Under the pieces are notes generated by a model, which saw nothing but the letters and a program-made list of their open reading frames with translations, had not been told where the DNA came from and did no database searches. A stretch of DNA of 64,000 nucleotides from Colletotrichum lupini (lineage: Eukaryota; Ascomycota; Sordariomycetes; Glomerellales; Glomerellaceae), in the NCBI RefSeq assembly GCF_023278565.1, contig NC_064672.1, positions 1,612,001 to 1,676,000 of the forward strand, read 5' to 3'. This document shows, piece after piece, positions 57,346 to 64,000 of this stretch (within the stretch, counting starts at the first letter, position 1; every line of letters begins with the position of its first letter). The position numbers and the translations under genes are program-made.

Positions 57346-60300
57346 GTGATGCATTGGCGATGTTGGTCCAATCGACAGCGTTTGCCTCGTTTTCGAGAAG
57401 TACGTACCTCTCTCTACCTCAATGGAGGTACGTAGTTTACGCAGTAAGGTACGGATACCTCTAGTCATCACTGAACAGGCGTTGGAGAACCCCCCACACT
57501 AGACCGCCATCAGCGCCGGTTTCCTTCCATCATCCGCTGGCAAACCAGACGCTAGTGAGGGTTAGGTACTGGCATCCACTGGAGAGTTGCTCTGTATAGG
57601 TCCGTATAGACAGCATTCTGCCCGGTGAGCGAGATGAAGTGGTCCACGACTCCACGATGCTGCGGCTGTTCTATGCGTCCCTGTGTCTCATTCTCTACAT
57701 GTATCCGTACAACTTCCAAGTTCCCCAAAGTCACAGATCCCCAGCTTCAATCTCCACTTTTGGCCGAGTTCAGCTTTGACGAATCACAGCTCGCCCACGC
57801 AGCTCTAGAAGGAGACTAGCGTCGCGGGGCGAAGCTCGATTGGCTGCGGCTTGTTCCCGCAAAGTGAGGCTGCCGCCCCGCCGGCTCCGACGATTGGCTC
57901 TTTGCGTTCGGGGGAGACAGAGGAGGTACGTACCGTTCCCTTTCCTCTTCCTCCTCTTCCTGAAACCTCGTCTTCCTCCTCCACCAACTGTGCAAGTCCA
58001 TCACCATCCATCCATGGAGCATGGCGGCATGGCCACTCCCTACACGGCCAGGCTGAGTCTCGTCTCGTCTCATCTGCCCAGGTGTGCCAGACCTCCTCCT
58101 CCACTCGAACGAACTCTCTCGCTCGTGACCGACCCGTTCCTGGGGCCAAGGAACGTGCAAGTGCCAGTTCTCTCTCTCCAGTCTCCATCATCACGGCATC
58201 GCCCTCACCTAGCGTCATCTCCTTCATCTCGCAACTCCGTCTACACAGTCACCTAATCTTGGCTACCATGATCCATCGGCATCAGATTCAGATGCCAATT
58301 TGTCAAAACGTGACGCCGCACGCGCGAACCGCAGCGGGTCCCTTTTCATGTCCCCATTCTCATGGCCCATGGGATCTGGAATTTCCAATACCTGGGAACA
58401 TCACGAAGAAACTGACCAGCCAAGCCAAACATTTCAAGTCTCCATACCAAATCCCACCCCCAAAAGAAGCTTGGGATCGTCCCGCACCACATCTCGCAAC
58501 AGCTCCGCCTCGAGGGATCATCGCTGTTGATCCTCTTCGGCTACTTCCAGCTGCTCGAGCTGAATTGGGCCCCAAGGTCCCGACTCTCCCACCCTTTTCC
58601 CTCCTGTGCCCCAAACCATCAGCCAGCCCACAGCATGCACCGTAACCCCCCAAGGAAGCCCCCAGCCAGAAGCTATTAGTTGGCAGAAGCCCGCAAAGTC
58701 TCTCTTGCCGCCGGGGGAGTCTGGGAGAGAGAGATGAGGTGTCATCAACCGCGACCCTCCTTGTAGATGACCCAGTGGCCCAAGCATCTCTGCGACAATC
58801 TCCCGTCATCAGACGGCTTCTGGCATTACCGGTGGGGGGTGTCCCCGGCACGTCCGGGTCATTCTCCCCAATTCCCCCCTACCGTCTCCTCACCATCCCA
58901 ATCCCAAGGTTTGGTGTATTGTTTCCGTCTCTCACCTTTCCCAGTTGGATGGCAGCTTTTGAACGCTGGAGAATGGAGACGCCCAGAACCAGTTGCCAGA
59001 GGCTCTAGTGTATTGCAGATCTGCACTCCGTTTGTCGAACCCTCACCGAACTCTGTTCTCTATCTCGCCAGTACGGATACAAGCGGCGCCCGCTGCACCC
59101 TGCACAACTGCGCGCGACTCAGGGCCAGCCAGCGAGATACCTGTTTATGACAGTCGCAGAGCTAAGGACTGACCGCAGTTTGCAACGGATTAGGTACGAA
59201 TACTGACACGATACGCCAATGCACAAGTGGGTTATTTCCTTGTATCTCATCTTCCCCCACGATGCCGATGTTTCCCATCTCGCTTTCGCCGTCGCTTCTA
59301 CTGTTAGACTGTCTCACGAATACAACGCTACAGCCTGACTGAGTACGGGAGTATGGCGGTGACCCTTCATTATCGCCGAAACTGCGCTTACCGCCAAGGA
59401 TCATCAAAATCATCAATCTTATTAGCGATTTCACCTTGACTCCCTTTGGCAAGAAAGCAACGCAAGACTCTATGAATCTCAATTTTACGGATAAAGCCAT
59501 TGGCCCTTTACGTGCAACACCAGCAGAACTCAATCCTCGTAGTGGAATGGCGCCAACTTCTGCCACTCTTGGCACGGCACGACTTCCAAAGTTCCAAGAC
59601 TCAGATCCAAATCTGTTTGCCAAAGTTCCATCTCAAGTTCCTCAAAGTTCCCTTTTCGCCAAGCACGATGCTCGTCAGTCGTTTCTTCTGTGCGGCGGCT
59701 GTGCCAGACACAAGAGGGAAGAAAATTGACATGACACCAAAAGTCCAAGCAAACGTCGGCATGGCATGGCACTCGCATGGCCTGTCTCTCAACGCCTACT
59801 TGATATCTCAAATCAGTACCCACTGCCGAGTGGGCTGAAGTATCGTGTGTCTTGAACGGCTTCTGGCATGACACGGCCCATTTCGGTGAGATTCGAGAGA
59901 ACTAAGAGAGGGGTAACACCATCAGTATCCTACCTTACCAAACTATCCATCCACCCAACCATTCACACGGGACGGGACAGATACACAAGATACACGGAGT
60001 AGTCCCTAGGAAAACTTGAATAGCCTACCGCCGCTAGGACTTCTGCTTTCCTGAACCGTCTGCCGTCATCCAATCCGGGACGGCATGAAGAGGCGCCTTG
60101 GCTTTAACTGCCCAGGGAGCAGATTCATGCCTTCTTTTCCTTAGTAGGCTGCGTCCGAGAGCGAACTGTCAATTGTGAGTTTCTGGAAAGTCTGTAGTCG
60201 TACCGTATAGCGTCTCTTTTGGATCGCCGAATGGGCATCCGTGCTCTACTCGGCCCCGAGCCGCATCGCATCGCATCACATCGCAGTGATACCACAACCA

Positions 60301-62248
60301 CCCGCATCCGCATGGCGTAGCGTTGATACGGATACCGCACACAGTGATACACGCACAATATCTTTGCTGCGTGGTACTTTACCGCACTGCGGCGCAGCGC
60401 CGGCTTCTGATAGGAGCTGTGTTGGATTCCTTTGTTGTTGATCTGTGTCGCTTTTCTTTCCCACCCCGGGCGGCCGCGGCTGACTGGGTCATGTAAGTCG
60501 AGCCTGCAGGAGGAGTGTTGCCTGGTAGCCTGCCGCGATGTTTGGCCTCCTCCGATCACGCGCGGCACGGATGATGCTGTCGGTTCTGTGTGCTGCGGTC
60601 AGCATTCTACCTTGAGCGACCAATGAATTAGTCGTCGAGGGGGGACTTCGATGTGGCGGCAGCGGGCGGGGAAAAAGTACGCTGCGTGATCTGCGCGTGT
60701 TGGTCGTTCTCCAGACCGGCGACGGTATATCTGCGCGCGAGGGGCGGGCTTGTCGCCGATACCGCGACGGCAATGTGTTTTCCAGCGACAGAGAGATGCC
60801 TTCAAAGTACTTGACAGTGCGGCTTTGAGCTTGGATGATGTTGAGCCTCAGTGACACGCCATGATTGTCGCCGCTCTTAGTTACGTCTTCACAGCCTGAG
60901 TGCGTGGAGCGTGCTACTGCTCGCCATGAAAAGGAGTCTCCCAGATGCCAACTGTAAAGCCACAATCCAAAGTCTTACCTATGGGAGTCTTCACTGCGAT
61001 CTTAACGCCACTGGAGGCAATTTTGTGCCCTAACCGTCCTCATGCTTCGTCGGGACGGGCCTTCCTGTGGCGGCAAACCTAGGTATACTTTGACGTAAAG
61101 ACCTGGAAAGTTTACTCGCTATTATCGAATCTAAATACGTGGTGCGCATATCATCAATACTATCCAGTCTTTACAACAAGATGACTGTTATGCATCAAAG
61201 ACGCTTGCACTCCATCAACTGAATACTCGGCTGTTCGTGTTACTCAGACCAAGGCCCCTAGGCATTGATCTCCCGATTCCCGTGAGACTCGAGAGATTAG
61301 CTAGACGACCCACAGCAGCCGTGGACCTACAACTCGAGCTCTGTTGGCGAAATGAAAGCAACCATGTGATAACCATACTTCGTCCAGATAGCATCTGGCT
61401 TGTCGGTTCCGAAGACGGTGGATGTGAATATAGCGCCGGAAGGCAGCATAGTTCGCCAGCCTCACCCGACGAATCATGACGGCTCCCCGAGGGAGGAGAG
61501 GCGGGGTCAACGACACAGCCTTTTCACTGCAGTGTTAACTCTTCTCAAGTGGGTTGTATTCACCCTAGACGTATTGAAATTCCAACGATTCTATCTTGCA
61601 TCACTACTTGTGACTAGGTTCTGGGGGTTGCCGCACCTTATGTTGGCAGAATCGTATTTGTGTATCGCCTCCGAAGGCTGAAGTCACCACGCGAACTCTG
61701 AAAGGGAGTCATAAAATACAGGTGAGTACCCAGCTGGCTTTTCTCGTAACCTCAATCTCAGAGTCTGGGCGGTCGATATGGCTTGAAGGAACTATGCTCC
61801 AGCTAGTGATGCAAGTTCTCAATCACGCATGCTAATTAACAGGAGACTGACACTGCAGTAGATTCAATTGTGTGGATTGATAATCATATTTACAGCATGA
61901 ATTATAACACGATAATCTTTTGTAACAATTGCCCAACTTATTCTGTAGAGATAAAACCGCAGCAATTGATATTTCACAGTCCTCGAGGTGGTTGTTCCTG
62001 ATGTCCAATAATAGCTTCACGGCACGTGACCGCCTTCGTTATCGGAGCATCCCCACCGGCAAAACACCGGCGATCTTATTTGGGCGGGACCCTGCTGTAG
62101 ATGACACCTGTGAGCTACGGAACCACGGTAGCCAATGCGCGGCGCGATTGTCAAAGCAGCTTCAAGGTGGCCACACGAGCAACGGGCACCTCACCACCAC
62201 AACTTTCAACTTCTCTGTATGTGAGCGAACCTTCATTCACACGGCACG

Positions 62249-63917
62249 ATGCGCCGTTTCAGTCTACTTTTGCTGGCCACGGCTCAGCTTTGCGGGGCTC
62301 GTCATCCTGGCTTTAGTATACACGATGACCTCGTGGCATATCCTCAGGTTCGTCCGATCCAAAGGAGTTCCATGGAAGCTCTGGCGGGCAAACTGACAAT
62401 GAGCGCACCTACAGTACGAGATAGTCTTTTCGGAATCCTACATACTAGAACACGAAGCGCAGGCGTTACTGGACCGCACAAACCCGCATTCTGCCTACTC
62501 GGCCGAGTTCTCGACAGCTTCCGACGTCTCCCAGAACGTCAGAGAGGCCACCGACTCCGACAATGGCCGTTCCTCTGAGGTCTTTGAGCGATACGAGCTC
62601 ATGAACACGGCTGACTTGAAGTACCTCTGCTCGATACCCATCTTGGAGCCCCAAACTCCCGAGAACCACACGGCGACGGAGCTCGCGAAGCAGGAAGAGG
62701 CACGCGAGCTGGCAAAGGCCTCGGCGCATGGCTGGGAGCTGCTGGACGAGCTGGATGGGAACTGTCTGTACTTCATGTCCGGTTGGTGGAGCTACAGCTT
62801 CTGCTACAACCGCGAGATAACCCAGTTCCACGCCCTCCCGACGGTCCCCAACGGGCAGCCGCCCGTCCGCGACCCCCACACAGCCGAGTACGTCCTCGGC
62901 AGGGTACAGAAGTCGCCTAGCCAGCGACAAGGCCAGGAGCAGCAACACCAGCAGACGACAAAGTCGGGAGACCCTCCCGCGAACACGGATCTGCAGATTA
63001 AGGGCGACCAGCGGTATCTCGTGCAAAAGATGGAAGGCGGCACCGTCTGCGACCTGACGGGCCGCGACCGGACAATCGAGGTGCAGTACCACTGTGTGCC
63101 GGGCATGAAGGGAGACCGCATCGGTTGGATCAAGGAGGTCACCACATGCGCCTACCTCATGGTCGTCAATACGCCGCGCCTGTGCGACGACGTCGCCTTC
63201 CTCCCGCCGAGGGCCACGAGCGCGAACCCAATTAGCTGCCAGCTCATCCTCCCCTCCGACGACCCCGCCGCTCAGGCCGAGTGGCATCGTCGGAAGACGT
63301 TGGAAGCCGCGGAATCTATGGTTGGCAAGCAGGAGGGCGCTGCCGCAACGGATGAGGAAGAGGCGGCAGAACTCCTGAAGCAGGCCCAGCAAGACCCTAA
63401 CGTCAGAGACAAGGCCCAAAAGGGCGTCAACGTGGGCGGCGTCATTGTTGGTGCGCGAAACGTGCTCGGCGATGCAGACGAGGAGGGCAAGCCACCGACG
63501 AAGCTCTCGCCGCCGCGCAGCTACCTGCCTGGACGCGGCCACGGCCCGCTGGTGGAAATCATTGCCAGCGCCAAGAGCAAAGCCGAGGGCGGTGCGACGG
63601 AGATGCTCGACGACGATGAGCTCAAGAAGCTGGATCTGAGTCCCGAGCTCGTCGAGGAGATGCGGGCTGAGCTGGAGCGGATCGCTGGCGACAAGGGATG
63701 GAAGCTCGAGGTGGTGGAGCAGCCGGGTGCGCAGAGAGAGATCCAGGGCATTGTTGACCACGGCTCTGACGGCGAGGATGGCGAGGAGGCCAAGGGAAAG
63801 AGGAAGAAGAAGGTTGTGGAGGGGGAGAAGAAGACACAGCAAAAGGGTCAGAAGCAGGACAAGCAGGATCAACAGCAGGAGGGTAGCGAGGAGCAGTTCT
63901 TCAAGGAGGAGCTGTAG
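62249..63917 (+). CDS. YOS9: ER lectin of ER-associated degradation (Yos9/OS-9)
   Basis: Soluble ER-lumen lectin that reads trimmed N-glycans on misfolded glycoproteins and passes them to the Hrd1 ubiquitin ligase. Two exons (62249-62347 and 62415-63917) join in phase 0 across a 67-nt intron and give 533 aa. Exon 1 encodes a signal peptide (MRRFSLLLLATAQLCGA). The mannose-6-phosphate-receptor-homology domain spans about 148-292: Trp157-Trp158 in GWWSY, Gln170, Arg252, Glu274 and Tyr280 match the glycan-binding set, and six cysteines (150, 163, 245, 260, 278, 290) can form three disulfides. A Gln-rich insert (about 200-220) and an acidic/basic C-terminal tail follow. The protein ends in KEEL, a KDEL/HDEL-like retrieval signal; yeast Yos9 ends in HDEL. 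The intron uses a GTTCGT donor; joining it restores the conserved YEIVFSESYIL segment. Confidence 0.92.
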
Positions 63918-64000
63918 TGATGCCCTCCCCTGATTTGATGGCCTAGCATTGGCGTTTGGAATGTTTCTTGTATTGATATGCTGAATGATACAGAGGGCCG

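Larger units (their letters stand above)
51230..62248. other. 11-kb region without a recognisable gene
   Basis: Ordinary base composition, no RIP signature, no recognisable coding domain. The first part (51230 to about 52450) is the 5' region of the C2H2 gene and is rich in CT tracts. Further along there are TCACTC microsatellite clusters (52243-53466), short GTGGCATC tandem units (57312-57345), a GCATC repeat (60263-60287) and many homopurine/homopyrimidine stretches. Open frames up to 300 codons occur but overlap each other on both strands and have biased, motif-free composition. It may be regulatory DNA, a long spliced leader or a long non-coding transcript. Confidence 0.5.

Noticed and set aside
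57851..58645. 264-codon plus-strand open frame in the gene-poor region
   Set aside because: Ser/Pro/Ala-rich with no motif, overlapped by other open frames in several phases and on the other strand; random open frame is more likely, though a leader peptide or novel gene cannot be excluded.
62466..63872. 468-codon open frame antisense to YOS9
   Set aside because: Leucine/arginine-rich shadow of the sense gene; the sense strand has signal peptide, MRH domain and KEEL end.

Overview
The window is nuclear DNA of a filamentous ascomycete (Pezizomycotina, most likely a Sordariomycete; the genus cannot be fixed from the sequence). The evidence is short spliceosomal introns of about 47-142 nt with GT...AG ends and CTRAY-like branch sites, typical fungal gene families, and a 15-kb block that carries the signature of repeat-induced point mutation (RIP).

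Layout. (1) 0-25.8 kb is a gene-dense arm of ordinary composition: an FAD-dependent amine/imino-acid oxidase (170-1662, +), riboflavin-pathway DHBP synthase RIB3 (4205-3365, -), ubiquinone O-methyltransferase COQ3 (5825-6775, +), assimilatory nitrite reductase niiA (8327-11861, +) with NirA and GATA sites upstream, then a possible metabolite/efflux group: Zn2Cys6 regulator (13722-15420, +), cytochrome P450 (17685-15728, -), full-length ABCC transporter (19095-23657, +) and secreted alpha/beta hydrolase (24943-25815, +). No backbone synthase is visible, so a biosynthetic cluster is only a hypothesis. (2) 26121-41199 holds two complete 7.42-kb Ty1/copia-type LTR retrotransposons in inverted orientation. 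Each has 205-bp LTRs, and 242 bp of unmutated host DNA separates them. RIP has removed almost every CpA and TpG from both, so neither encodes protein. (3) 41.2-47.6 kb follows the repeat block: a small spliced hypothetical gene (42550-42057, -), a possible gene broken by the right-hand element, and an unusual 1108-aa fusion of a protein kinase with a von Willebrand factor A domain (43992-47601, +). (4) 49.1-51.2 kb encodes a C2H2 zinc-finger regulator (-). (5) 51.2-62.2 kb is an 11-kb stretch of normal composition without a recognisable gene, which may be long-range regulatory DNA, long leader or non-coding transcript. (6) 62249-63917 encodes the ER lectin YOS9/OS-9 (+).

Genes marked as spliced were joined by hand from donor/acceptor sequence, phase and continuity of family motifs. 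Family names come from motif recognition, not from a database search. The items most worth following are the kinase-vWA fusion, the inverted RIP-saturated copia pair with its clean spacer, and the 11-kb gene desert upstream of the C2H2 regulator.
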